Source: Cellulomonas sp. Leaf395 (GTDB lineage Bacteria; Actinomycetota; Actinomycetes; Actinomycetales; Cellulomonadaceae). From it: a stretch of 64,000 nt of DNA. Position numbers and translations under genes: made by a program. Location of the stretch: the NCBI RefSeq assembly GCF_001424125.1, contig NZ_LMQI01000001.1:199757-263756 (forward strand), given 5' to 3'. Of this stretch, positions 1-7,882 are shown in pieces. Position 1 is the first letter of the stretch; every line of letters begins with the position of its first letter. The notes beneath the pieces were generated by a model. That model was not told the DNA's origin. It made no database searches and worked only from the letters and a program-made list of their open reading frames with translations.

Positions 1-117
1 GGTCAGAGCGCCCGCTGAGCACGCCGCACGCGTTGCGCGTGGGCGATCGTCGGGAGATCGTGGGCTCGGCGCAGGTGCGCGCCCTGTCTCTTGCCGCCGC
101 TCAAAGGACGCGCCTTC
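1..117. other. Intergenic start of window, no gene seen
   Basis: No convincing coding frame is present before the exporter gene. The only structure is a short inverted repeat, CACGC at 27-31 and GCGTG at 37-41, which could be an operator or the base of a hairpin. A Shine-Dalgarno-like AAAGGA at 103-108 belongs to the next gene. Confidence 0.5.
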
Positions 118-1602
118 ATGACGGACGGCCAGTCCCGGCAAGCGATCGCCGTGCCCCGCTCCGCCTGGAACGCGCTCATCGTCCTCATGGCTGGCATGTT
201 CATGGCCTTGCTGGACACGACGATCGTCAACGTCGCCCTCCCGACCATCCAGGTCAGCCTGGACGCGTCAGAGGCGACGCTCAGCTGGATCATCAGCGGC
301 TACGCGCTGGCGTTCGGTATCGCGCTGATCCCCGCGGGCCGGATCGGTGACCGGATCGGCCACAAGTGGGTCTTCTTCACGGGCTTGCTGCTGTTCACGA
401 TCGCGAGCCTGTTCTGCGGGCTCGCGCAGAACAGTCTGCAGCTGGTCGTCGCGCGGGTGGTCCAGGGCCTGGCGGGCGGCATCTTCGTCCCGGCGGTCAC
501 GGCGATGATCCAGTTGTTGTTCCCGGGGCCGGTGCGCGGCAAGGCGTTCGCGATCATGGGCTCGGTCATCGGGGTCTCGACGGCTCTCGGACCGATTCTC
601 GGCGGGTTGATCATCCAGGCGTTCGGCGACGTGAACGGGTGGCGGCTGGTGTTCTGGGTCAACCTCCCGATCGGTGTCGTTGCCTTGATCGCGGCCGCGA
701 GGATCCTGCCGGCAGGTGCGGAGGGTAGGGCGAAGGACGGGTACGACTTCGTCGGGCTGGCGCTGCTCACCACGGGACTGATCGCGTTGCTGGTGCCGCT
801 GATCGAGGGGCAGGACAAAGGCTGGCAGACGTGGACGTTCGTCACGCTGGCGGCGGGTGTGCTGCTGATCGTGGCGTTCGCGTTCTGGGAGAAGCGGATC
901 GAGGACGACAACCCGATGGTGCCGCCGCACCTGTTCTCCCACCCGGCGTTCACCGGGGGCACGATCCTCGCGCTCGTCTACTTCGCTGCGTTCACCAGCA
1001 TCTTCTTCACCATCTCGCTGCTGTGGCAGGCGGGCCTCGGCCACACGGCGCTCGAGTCCGGGCTGGTGGCGGTGCCGTTCGCGATCGGGAGCATCATCGG
1101 TGCCTCGCAGAGCAACCGGCTCTCGAAGCGCCTCGGGCGGACGGTGCTCATCGTCGGTACGGGGATGGTGGCAGTCGGCCTGGTCTCGACGTGGCTCGTC
1201 CTGCGTTTCGTCGACGCGGCGGACCTCGTCAGCTGGGACCTGCTCCTGCCGCTGCTGATCGCCGGCATCGGCAGCGGGCTGTTCATCGCACCGAACGCGC
1301 AGTTCATCGTCGCGACCGTCGATCGCTCCGAAGCCGGGGCCGCCAGCGGCGTGATCAGCGTGATGCAGCGCGTCGGTTCCGCGATCGGGATCGCGGTCAT
1401 CGGCAGCGTCCTGTTCGGCACGCTGCACATCACCAGCAACGACCCGACGCAGATCGCGCAGGCGTTCGTCGACAGCGCCGCGCACGCGATGGCCGTCAGT
1501 GCAGTGCTTGCCGTCGTGAGCTTCGCGCTGGTGTTCGTGCTGCCGAGGAAGGTCGACACACCCGGAGGGCGGCCGCCGGCCGACGCGCGTCGCGAGGCGT
1601 AA
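118..1602 (+). CDS. DHA2-family MFS multidrug exporter (EmrB/QacA type)
   Basis: Inner-membrane proton-driven exporter of 494 residues, the usual length for 14-helix DHA2 transporters. Motif D1 (LLDTTIVNVALP, about 31-42), the loop 2-3 motif A (GRIGDRIGHKW, about 74-84) and an exporter-type motif C (GPILGG, near 165) are readable, and nearly the whole chain is hydrophobic helices. I chose the ATG at 118 over an in-frame TTG at 91 because AAAGGA lies 9 nt upstream. The substrate cannot be read from sequence; drugs, dyes or small metabolites are typical. The downstream gene is convergent, so the exporter appears monocistronic, and no local regulator is evident. Confidence 0.9.
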   Translation: MTDGQSRQAIAVPRSAWNALIVLMAGMFMALLDTTIVNVALPTIQVSLDASEATLSWIISGYALAFGIALIPAGRIGDRIGHKWVFFTGLLLFTIASLFCGLAQNSLQLVVARVVQGLAGGIFVPAVTAMIQLLFPGPVRGKAFAIMGSVIGVSTALGPILGGLIIQAFGDVNGWRLVFWVNLPIGVVALIAAARILPAGAEGRAKDGYDFVGLALLTTGLIALLVPLIEGQDKGWQTWTFVTLAAGVLLIVAFAFWEKRIEDDNPMVPPHLFSHPAFTGGTILALVYFAAFTSIFFTISLLWQAGLGHTALESGLVAVPFAIGSIIGASQSNRLSKRLGRTVLIVGTGMVAVGLVSTWLVLRFVDAADLVSWDLLLPLLIAGIGSGLFIAPNAQFIVATVDRSEAGAASGVISVMQRVGSAIGIAVIGSVLFGTLHITSNDPTQIAQAFVDSAAHAMAVSAVLAVVSFALVFVLPRKVDTPGGRPPADARREA

Positions 1603-1611
1603 CCGGTTCGC

Positions 1612-2676
1612 TCATCCGCGCAGAAGCGGGAGCAGCTGGTCGCCCTGCCGTTCGATCTCCCGCAGGTACGGGGTGTCGGAGAGAACGAAGTGCGTCACGC
1701 CGAGGGTTTCGTACTTGCGCAGCGACGTTGCGACGTCGTCGGCAGATCCGACGAGCCACGTGGTGCCCGCGCCCCCGCCACCGAACCGGCCGGGTGCGGT
1801 GTAGAGGTTGTCGTCGAGCACGTCGCCCTGCGCAGCCAGGTCGAGCAGGCGCTGCTGGCCGACGGCCGTCCGACGGTGCGGGTTCTGCGGGGCGGCGCCC
1901 TGTGTGGCGGCCATCTGCGCGACCTTCGCCTCGGCGTCGGCCCAGGCTTCCTCGGTGGTGTCCCGCACGAGGGTCGTCACACGGAGGCCGAACTCCAGGG
2001 GAGCGTGCTCCCGTCCGACCTCGTCGCTGAGCGCCCGCAGACGCTCGATGCGGTCCCGCACCCCGGCCAAGGGCTCGCCCCAGAAGAGCTGGACGTCGGC
2101 CTCGGCTGCCGCGACACGCTCGGCCGCGTCGGACGCACCCCCGAAGTAGAGCGTCGGGTGCAGGCGTCCGTCGCGCGGTTCGATCCGCGGGACCACGGTC
2201 GACCCCGTCAGCTGGAAGTGCTCGCCGTCGTGGTGCACGTCCTCCTGCGTCCAGAGGCGGCGCACGACCTGCATGAACTCCCGCGTCCGCGCATAGCGGT
2301 CCGCCTGGTCGCCCTCGACGTCGCCGTACGCGCCGAGGTTGTCCTTGCCGGAGACGATGTTGATGCGCACGCGCCCACCCGTGAGGTGGTCCAGGGTCGC
2401 CGCGGCGGACGCGAAGTTGGCGGGACGCCAGTACCCGGGCCGGATCGCGATGAGCGGCTCGAACGTGGCGGTGCGGGCGGCCAGGGCTGTGGCGACGGTG
2501 AACGTGTCGGGCCGGCCCCAGCCGGTGCCGAGCAGCGCGCCCGTCCAGCCGTGGTTCTCGAGCGCCACGGCCCGCTCGGTCAGGGTCGACAGGCTGTTGT
2601 GGTGCGCCACGACGGAGTCGCCGCGGTGTCCGGGGGCGACCTCATTGGGGATGTACCAGAGGTAGGTCGAGCTCAT
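1612..2676 (-). CDS. SsuD-like flavin-dependent monooxygenase (LLM class)
   Basis: Bacterial luciferase-like TIM-barrel flavoprotein of 354 residues. The stretch TATFEPLIAIRPGYWRPA followed by AATLDHLTGGRVRINIVSG matches alkanesulfonate monooxygenase (SsuD) and its relatives, which use FMNH2 to cleave C-S bonds. The true substrate is unknown because no sulfonate transporter or flavin reductase is adjacent, so sulfonate use is an inference. The ATG at 2676 is preferred over an upstream in-frame start because GAGGAACC precedes it. It ends 9 nt from the convergent MFS gene. The 198-bp divergent region upstream holds a palindrome that may be its operator. Confidence 0.85.
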   Translation of the reverse strand: MSSTYLWYIPNEVAPGHRGDSVVAHHNSLSTLTERAVALENHGWTGALLGTGWGRPDTFTVATALAARTATFEPLIAIRPGYWRPANFASAAATLDHLTGGRVRINIVSGKDNLGAYGDVEGDQADRYARTREFMQVVRRLWTQEDVHHDGEHFQLTGSTVVPRIEPRDGRLHPTLYFGGASDAAERVAAAEADVQLFWGEPLAGVRDRIERLRALSDEVGREHAPLEFGLRVTTLVRDTTEEAWADAEAKVAQMAATQGAAPQNPHRRTAVGQQRLLDLAAQGDVLDDNLYTAPGRFGGGGAGTTWLVGSADDVATSLRKYETLGVTHFVLSDTPYLREIERQGDQLLPLLRG

Positions 2677-2763
2677 GGAGGGTTCCTCGGATTTCGTCGG
2701 AGCGGTTCGGCTCAGCCGGCGCATCGTGCCCGAGTCCCGGGCAATACGTCACTAAGCCGATCG

Positions 2764-2778
2764 ACATGCTCGACATGT
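2764..2778. promoter_or_regulatory. Palindrome ACATG-N5-CATGT in divergent intergenic region
   Basis: ACATG CTCGA CATGT is a perfect 5-bp inverted repeat, and CGACATG also occurs twice in direct orientation 9 nt apart. It sits between the SsuD-like gene (minus strand) and the small hypothetical gene (plus strand). A second inverted repeat, GCCCG-AGTCC-CGGGC, lies at 2728-2742. Either could be an operator for the oxidoreductase; no regulator gene is adjacent. Confidence 0.35.
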
Positions 2779-2874
2779 GATACCGACCTCCGGCCATCCG
2801 TCCCTCGTCGGACGGCCACCTCCCCGTCGGCCTGCCGTCACACCCCCGCCACGTCGCGCGAGTGCACTGGACCC

Positions 2875-3198
2875 ATGGCCACCACGTCGGACGCCACCCG
2901 CCTCCGCTCCGCCACCGACCACCACGAGCCGATCCCGGGTTCGACCGTCTGGGCCGTCGCCCACCCGATCGGAGAGGCTCCGATCACCGGCCCGGACACG
3001 CGCTGGGTCGTCGTCATGGGCGAGGTCATGGGTGTTCTGCTGGACACGCCGGGGTTCCCGCACGGGCAGGTGTGGTCATCGGAGGAGCTGTGCCGGGAGC
3101 ACGCGTGGGCTCGCCACGTCGTGGGTCGGCGGACGGGGTTCGAGGTGCACAGGATCGAGGTCGTGACACCCTCCCTGTTCCGGCTGGCGACGAGGTGA
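2875..3198 (+). CDS. Hypothetical protein, 107 residues
   Basis: I do not recognise this family. The protein is short, soluble, without signal peptide or membrane helix. It has a central hydrophobic strand-like segment (RWVVVMGEVMGVLLD) and a basic C-terminus. Codon use looks like the neighbours, with G/C-rich third positions. The ATG at 2875 lacks a Shine-Dalgarno but follows TGCACT by 6 nt, a weak version of the leaderless promoter signature seen elsewhere here. It lies 45 nt upstream of an SseB-like gene on the same strand and may be co-transcribed. The reading frame is open far upstream, so the start is uncertain. Confidence 0.6.
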   Translation: MATTSDATRLRSATDHHEPIPGSTVWAVAHPIGEAPITGPDTRWVVVMGEVMGVLLDTPGFPHGQVWSSEELCREHAWARHVVGRRTGFEVHRIEVVTPSLFRLATR

Positions 3199-3243
3199 AC
3201 CGCCGGTAGCGTGAGCCTCGCCCGCAACGACGAGGGAGCACCG

Positions 3244-3627
3244 ATGAAGGACTTCGACCAGGCGCTGCGCACCGCGGCCCCCGGCACGATCGACGGCGCC
3301 AAGCTGCTCACGCGGTTCGCGTACGAGCAGGTCGCAGTCCCGAGCGGCGGCCCGGTCGGGGAGCACCTGGAGGGCTTCATCCCCGCGCTCGTGCAGCGTG
3401 ACGGCTCGCACCACCTCGTGGCGTTCTCGTCGGTGCAGCGGTTCAGGGACGAGGGGCGGCTCGGGGGCGAGGCGGTCGCGATGCCGGTCCGGGAGGTGCT
3501 GCTGCGGATGCCCGCGGACGTGGGCATCGTGATCAACCCCGGCAGCTCGCAGGGGTTCGAGCTGGGTCCGGACGTCGTCGCGAAGCTGCGCGACGAGCTG
3601 ACGCGGCCGCACGACGAGTCGCCGTGA
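3244..3627 (+). CDS. SseB family protein
   Basis: Small cytoplasmic protein of 127 residues with the SseB N-terminal domain pattern. A strand LVAFSSVQRFRDE precedes an acidic-basic stretch, then MPVREVLLRMPADVGIVINPGSSQGFEL, where the N-P-G-S turn is typical of the family. SseB-like proteins are common in Actinobacteria and mostly uncharacterised; the name comes from a reported enhancer of serine sensitivity and should not be taken as a function here. The ATG at 3244 is preceded by GAGGGA 6 nt upstream, so it is chosen over the in-frame start at 3211. It is convergent with the zinc-ribbon gene. Confidence 0.8.
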   Translation: MKDFDQALRTAAPGTIDGAKLLTRFAYEQVAVPSGGPVGEHLEGFIPALVQRDGSHHLVAFSSVQRFRDEGRLGGEAVAMPVREVLLRMPADVGIVINPGSSQGFELGPDVVAKLRDELTRPHDESP

Positions 3628-3647
3628 GCCGCGTCAGCACCGAGTGA

Positions 3648-4439
3648 CTACGCCGGCACCTTCACGGTCGTGAGGAACGCGGCCGCCTGAGTGAGGTCGT
3701 CGAACTCGTCCTCGACCAGGTCCACGAGCAGGTCGTTGCTCCACACGATGAGCCGACCGATCGTGAACTGCTCCTTGGCGACCTCCGGCAGGCTCAGCCC
3801 GTAGACGCGCTGCGCGATCTCCTTCTTGCCGCCGCGCGCCCCGCCGTAGGTGGAGATGGGCAGGTACGACTCGGGGGAGGTGGCGACGAGGACCCGGGTG
3901 AGCGTCGGCTCCTTGAAGCCCGTCATGCCGAGCCCGCCCTGGCCGAGGATCAGCCGCGTGAGCCGGTCCGGCAGCGGCACCGAGGTGGGGCCGTACAGCA
4001 GGTAGCGGATGGTGTTGCGGGTGCGGGCCGACGCCTCACGCTCGCCCATCGTCTTCCACGCCCGGTTGAACGAGGCGGTGGTCGCGTTCGTCGCGCCCGG
4101 CGTCTCGTTCACGAACGACAGCAGGTCGCGGGGGTCGCAGTCGGCCACCTCGTCGCGGGCGAACACCTGCTGGTAGTGGGACCAGTCGAACCCGGGCTCG
4201 GTGGGCGGCGACGTCGCGGCCAGCGCGGCGACCTTGTCCCACCGGGCCGGGTCGACAGCGGAGCGGTCGGGGAACGCGGCTTGCAGGTCGGCCGACGAGG
4301 ACGGCAGGGGGGCCGACGTCTTCGACTCTCCGCGGGTCCACTGGTGTGCGCAGGCGGTGCATCGGATGGTGCGGCGATCGTCCGCCAACCGTTCGACGAG
4401 TTCGAGCTCTCCGGACGTACAGACCGGGCATGTCAGCAT
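3648..4439 (-). CDS. Zinc-ribbon protein of unknown function
   Basis: A 263-residue soluble protein. The first 40 residues form a CxxC-18-CxxC zinc ribbon (CPVC at 4-7, CTAC at about 26-31). The remaining 220 residues match no family I can name. The stretch near 185-215, SPESYLPISTYGGARGGKKE, weakly resembles the N-terminal specificity domain of McrB-type restriction proteins, where a conserved Pro-containing strand precedes a basic loop. That is only an impression. The ATG at 4439 has GAAGGAG 5 nt upstream. It is followed on the same strand by the GNAT and luciferase-like pair. Nucleic-acid binding is plausible but unproven. Confidence 0.75.
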   Translation of the reverse strand: MLTCPVCTSGELELVERLADDRRTIRCTACAHQWTRGESKTSAPLPSSSADLQAAFPDRSAVDPARWDKVAALAATSPPTEPGFDWSHYQQVFARDEVADCDPRDLLSFVNETPGATNATTASFNRAWKTMGEREASARTRNTIRYLLYGPTSVPLPDRLTRLILGQGGLGMTGFKEPTLTRVLVATSPESYLPISTYGGARGGKKEIAQRVYGLSLPEVAKEQFTIGRLIVWSNDLLVDLVEDEFDDLTQAAAFLTTVKVPA

Positions 4440-4454
4440 GGTGCTCCTTCGTCT

Positions 4455-5120
4455 CTACGAAGAGTGTGACGCACCCAGCGGTGCTCCGGGGACGGTCGGC
4501 GGATGCAGCCACCAGGTGATGCCCGTCCCGATGCGCTCCAGACCGCACTTCTCGTAGAGGCGGACGCCGGTCGGCGTCGAGTTGAGGACCACGTGCCGGG
4601 CCCCGGCGTCGGCTGCGGCGGCGCACACGGCTTGCATCAGCCCCGTGCCCAGCCCGCGGCGTTGGAACGTCGGCCAGACCTCCATGTCGAAGACGCCGGC
4701 GAGGTGATCGACGCGGTGCGACGCCGCCCGGCCCGCGAGCCGTCCGTCGACGTGGGCCGCGGCGTACCAGGCGCGCTCCCAGGCGTCCTGCAGCTCGACC
4801 CGCGGATCCGCCGGGAGACCGCCCAGGTCGATCGGGCCGGTCATCCACCACGGAGACCAGCCCTTCTCGAACCCCGCCGCCGCGAGCGGGGCCGGGTCGA
4901 CGTCGAGCCCGAGCCACGCGCCGACGACGGTGCTCCCGCCGGCGCGAGCGCGTTCCACGCCGCGGGCGAGGGCCGCCGGGTCGATTAGCTGCGGAAACAT
5001 CAGGTCGCCGTTGGCCCAGACCAGTCCGGTGTCCTCCCACGCGTCGACCCCGAGGACCTCGGACCGGTGCTGGAACCAGCTGGTCTGGACGCGCTCGCAG
5101 TCGGCGACGGTCACGCTCAC
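4455..5120 (-). CDS. GNAT family N-acetyltransferase
   Basis: A 221-residue cytoplasmic acetyltransferase. The acetyl-CoA pyrophosphate-binding motif RRGLGTG lies at about 154-160, preceded by strand DMEVWPTF and followed by the helix and the strand HVVLNSTPTGVRLYEKCGL typical of the GNAT C-terminal half. The N-terminal 130 residues may be a degenerate second GNAT fold. The GTG start at 5120 overlaps the TGA of the upstream oxidoreductase by 4 nt (GTGA), which indicates translational coupling. The acceptor substrate is unknown. Confidence 0.85.
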   Translation of the reverse strand: MSVTVADCERVQTSWFQHRSEVLGVDAWEDTGLVWANGDLMFPQLIDPAALARGVERARAGGSTVVGAWLGLDVDPAPLAAAGFEKGWSPWWMTGPIDLGGLPADPRVELQDAWERAWYAAAHVDGRLAGRAASHRVDHLAGVFDMEVWPTFQRRGLGTGLMQAVCAAAADAGARHVVLNSTPTGVRLYEKCGLERIGTGITWWLHPPTVPGAPLGASHSS

Positions 5121-5941
5121 GTGGGGAGGGGTCCTTGGCGGATCCGGTCGAGGAGGCCGTCGGGGGTGACGGTGTCGAAGTTCCAGTTGGAGTCGATCCA
5201 CCAGGTGACGCCGGCGTCCTCGAGCGCGGCGATCTTGTCCGCTGCCTCGGCAGGGTCGGCCGGGAGCACGCCCTCGGCGACCAGCTCGACGGGCGTACCG
5301 CCGCTGTGCTCGTCCACCCAGGACCGCACGGACCGCCACTCGTCGGGCTTCAGCGGGTCGAACCCGTCCTCCCGCCGGACCGCGATGACCCCGTCGCGCG
5401 CGAGTGCACGGCGCATCGACCGTGGCGCGAACCAGGCGCCGATGACCCAGACGGGGATCGCTCCTCGCACCGGCCGAGGCCGGAACTCGAGATCGGTGAC
5501 CTGGTAGTGGGTCCCTTGGTAGCTGAACTTCTCCCCGGTCCAGGCGAGGTCGAGGATCGCGAGGGAGTCGTCGAGAAGTGCGGCGCGCTCCTTGACGTCG
5601 GTGGTCTCACCGGAGACGCGGCTGTAGGCACCGTCGTCGATGGCGCCGAGGCCCACGGGCAGGACCAAGCGGCCGCCGGACAGGTGGTCGACGGTCAGTG
5701 CCTGGCGCGCGACCTCCCAGGGCTTGCGCCGCGGCAGCGAGAACACCATGGCGCCGAGCGTGATCCGGCTGGTCCGCACCGCGGCGGCGCCGAGCACGGT
5801 CCACGGGTCGAACGTGTCCATGGGGCCGACGCTGATGCCGTCCCAGGCCATGAACGCGTCCCAGCCGGCATCCTCTGCCGCGACGGCCATCTCGATGTTC
5901 TGGGCTGCGGAACCGCACGACGCGGTGACACCGAACTTCAT
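5117..5941 (-). CDS. Luciferase-like flavin-dependent oxidoreductase (LLM class)
   Basis: A 274-residue TIM-barrel enzyme beginning MKFGVTASCG, with the family helix EDAGWDAFMAWDG and the conserved block ALTVDHLSGGRLVLPVGLGA. It is short for the class, and the cofactor (FMN or F420) cannot be decided from sequence. The ATG at 5941 has no Shine-Dalgarno, but TAGCGT lies 8 nt upstream on the coding strand, so a leaderless transcript is likely. That hexamer includes the TAG stop of the upstream epimerase gene. It overlaps the GNAT gene by 4 nt, and the two probably form one transcript. Confidence 0.85.
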   Translation of the reverse strand: MKFGVTASCGSAAQNIEMAVAAEDAGWDAFMAWDGISVGPMDTFDPWTVLGAAAVRTSRITLGAMVFSLPRRKPWEVARQALTVDHLSGGRLVLPVGLGAIDDGAYSRVSGETTDVKERAALLDDSLAILDLAWTGEKFSYQGTHYQVTDLEFRPRPVRGAIPVWVIGAWFAPRSMRRALARDGVIAVRREDGFDPLKPDEWRSVRSWVDEHSGGTPVELVAEGVLPADPAEAADKIAALEDAGVTWWIDSNWNFDTVTPDGLLDRIRQGPLPT

Positions 5942-5952
5942 GGGAGCCGACG

Positions 5953-6894
5953 CTACGCCCGACCTCCGACACCCGACCGCCCGAGGGTCGCTGCGATCGT
6001 CTCGTCGATCGAGGTGTCCCACGGCGTCGCAACGAGGCCGAGCATCCGCGACGACGCGGTGGTGTCCATGACGTAGGGCTGCGTGAAGTGGTCGGAGACG
6101 CCGGCGACCTCGCGCAGCAGCGGCGACACGAGGCCGAGCGCGCGCACGACGGGCCCCGGCATCGGTCGGATCCTAGGGGCCGGTCCCGCACCGGCGAACC
6201 GTTCGCCCAGCTCCCGCATCGTCAGCGGCTCCGCTGTCGGGACGTGCCAGGCGCGCCCCCAGGCGTCGGGCGTCCTGCCGGCGGCGACGAGCGCGCGGGC
6301 CAGGTCGGGCAGGTACGTCCAGCTGTGCGGCTGGTCGACGGCGGTGACCGTCCGCACCACCCTGCCGGCGAGCAGCGGTCCGAGGAAGCGCGGTCCGGCC
6401 ATCGCCTGGGAGTCCGCGAACGGTCCGAAGTAGTCGGCAGCGCGCACCTCGGTGACCCGCAGGTCGCCGGCGCGGTGGCGCGCCTCGGCGTCGCGCCACA
6501 TCTGCGCGCGGACCCTGCCCTTGCGCTCGGTGCTGTCGAGCGGGGTGTCCTCGGTCATCACGGCACCGTGCGTCGCGTACCCGTAGAGGTTGCCGACGGC
6601 CACGAGGACTGCACCGGTCCGCGCAGCCGAGTCGAGCAGGGACGCCCACAGCGGGGGCCAGTCGGTGGGCCAGCGGTGATAGGGCGGGGCGGCGCAGCTG
6701 TAGACGACGTCGGCGCCTCGGGCGGCCGCGGTCAGGGCATCGACGTCGGTCGCATCGACGGCGGCGTGCGTGATGCGGCCGGCGGACGCGCCGCCGGTCC
6801 GGCTGAGCACCAGGACGTCGGCACCGTCGTCGGCGAGCTGGTGGGCCAGCGTGGTGCCGACGGCACCCTTGCCGACGATGACGTGGCGAGCCAT
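5953..6894 (-). CDS. NAD(P)-dependent epimerase/dehydratase family protein
   Basis: A 313-residue extended short-chain dehydrogenase. The N-terminal Rossmann motif VIVGKGAVGT (about 5-14) fits the GxGxxG dinucleotide site, with an acidic strand end further on. The region VLVAVGNLYGYATHGAV carries a YG motif where the SDR tyrosine usually sits, but a classical YxxxK is not obvious, so catalysis may be atypical. The ATG at 6894 has GAAGGAG 6 nt upstream. It is divergent from a TetR regulator, and three copies of one palindrome lie between them, so it is very likely the regulated target. Its substrate is unknown. Confidence 0.85.
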   Translation of the reverse strand: MARHVIVGKGAVGTTLAHQLADDGADVLVLSRTGGASAGRITHAAVDATDVDALTAAARGADVVYSCAAPPYHRWPTDWPPLWASLLDSAARTGAVLVAVGNLYGYATHGAVMTEDTPLDSTERKGRVRAQMWRDAEARHRAGDLRVTEVRAADYFGPFADSQAMAGPRFLGPLLAGRVVRTVTAVDQPHSWTYLPDLARALVAAGRTPDAWGRAWHVPTAEPLTMRELGERFAGAGPAPRIRPMPGPVVRALGLVSPLLREVAGVSDHFTQPYVMDTTASSRMLGLVATPWDTSIDETIAATLGRSGVGGRA

Positions 6895-6916
6895 GTCGAA
6901 CTCCTTCGTGAGAAAC

Positions 6917-6982
6917 GAGAGCAGTGCTCTCTGCTGTGAGCAATGCTCGCACAATCGTCTGTCGAGAACAAGAGCAGTGCTC
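6917..6982. promoter_or_regulatory. Three TetR operator copies (GAGCA-N-TGCTC)
   Basis: Perfect palindromes lie at 6917-6931 (GAGAGCAGTGCTCTC, 7-bp arms), 6938-6948 (GAGCAATGCTC) and 6972-6982 (GAGCAGTGCTC). Their centres are 19 and 34 bp apart. They fill the short region between the divergent epimerase and TetR genes and would cover both promoters. An odd-length palindrome with a single central base is common for TetR-family operators. The assignment to the adjacent regulator is inference from position. Confidence 0.8.
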
Positions 6983-7016
6983 GCAGTTTCGCGACGGAGC
7001 AGGCACACTGGCGTCC

Positions 7017-7748
7017 GTGACCGAGCCGACGACCCCCCTGCGCGCCCGCGACCGAGCGCGGGCCGAGGTCATGTCCGAGCTGCTCGCCGCGGCACGTGCG
7101 CGCCTCGAGAGCGAGGGGTCCGCGGCGCTGAGCCTGCGCGCGGTCGCCCGCGACCTCGGCATGGCCTCGTCGGCCGTCTACCGCTACGTCCCGTCGCGCG
7201 ACGCCCTGCTCACCCTGCTGATCATCGAGGCGTACGACGCCGTCGGGGAGGTCGCGGAGAAGGTCGCCGCCGACGCCCACGGGGCTGACCCGGCGCAGAC
7301 GTGGCTGGAGGTGGCGCGCGCGGTGCGGCGATGGGCCCTCGACCAGCCGTACTCGTTCGAGCTCATCTACGGCACCCCGGTCCGCGGCTACCGGGCCCCC
7401 GACGACACCGTGCGATCGGCCGTGCGGCTGTGGGGGGTCATCATCGGCCTGCTCATGGCGGCGGCCCGCGACGGGGTCCTCGACCCGGCCGGACCCGACT
7501 TCGACCCCGCCGGCCGCATGGCGCCCGAGGCCCTCGCCGTCGCGGGGTTCACCGACCCCACGACGGTGCCCGACGACGTGGCGCGGATCGCGATCCGGTC
7601 GGGGACGCTGTTCACCTCCCTCGTCGGCGCGATCTCCGTCGAGCTGTTCGGCCACCTGCACCACGTCGCGGGCGACTACGCACGGTTCTTCGACGTCACC
7701 ATCGCCACGTCCGCCGCGGGCGTCGGCCTGCGCGTCTCCCTCGACTGA
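7017..7748 (+). CDS. TetR/AcrR family transcriptional regulator
   Basis: A 243-residue repressor-type protein. The N-terminal helix-turn-helix spans about residues 38-60 (LSLRAVARDLGMASSAVYRY), ending in the YRYVPSRDALL hallmark of the family. The C-terminal domain (about 80-240) is helical and resembles the WHG-type TetR C-terminal domain seen in many Actinobacteria; its ligand is unknown. The GTG at 7017 follows CACACT by 7 nt and has no Shine-Dalgarno, so the start is probable rather than certain. It probably represses itself and the divergent epimerase gene through the three palindromes in between. Confidence 0.88.
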   Translation: MTEPTTPLRARDRARAEVMSELLAAARARLESEGSAALSLRAVARDLGMASSAVYRYVPSRDALLTLLIIEAYDAVGEVAEKVAADAHGADPAQTWLEVARAVRRWALDQPYSFELIYGTPVRGYRAPDDTVRSAVRLWGVIIGLLMAAARDGVLDPAGPDFDPAGRMAPEALAVAGFTDPTTVPDDVARIAIRSGTLFTSLVGAISVELFGHLHHVAGDYARFFDVTIATSAAGVGLRVSLD

Positions 7749-7774
7749 CCCGGGGCTGACCAGGGCGACCGCCG

Positions 7775-7810
7775 ACCGGGTGACGGCCCACGACGGCCGT
7801 CGCCCCCGGT
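7775..7810 (+). terminator. Hairpin after TetR gene
   Basis: GACGGCC (7782-7788) pairs with GGCCGTC (7795-7801) around a CACGAC loop. The flanks ACCGGG (7775-7780) and CCCGGT (7805-7810) extend the stem past a small internal bulge. It lies 26 nt after the TetR stop. No U-tract follows, as is common in this GC-rich group. Confidence 0.5.
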
Positions 7811-7882
7811 TCAATCGGTGCGCGTGCCGTGCCGATGGGGGATGTGGACTCGTCCGTCAGCCCCCAAGTGCACAGGAGAACC

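Noticed and set aside
2677..2874. A SAM or sulfur riboswitch upstream of the SsuD-like gene
   Set aside because: Only short palindromes are visible; no consensus riboswitch helices could be read.
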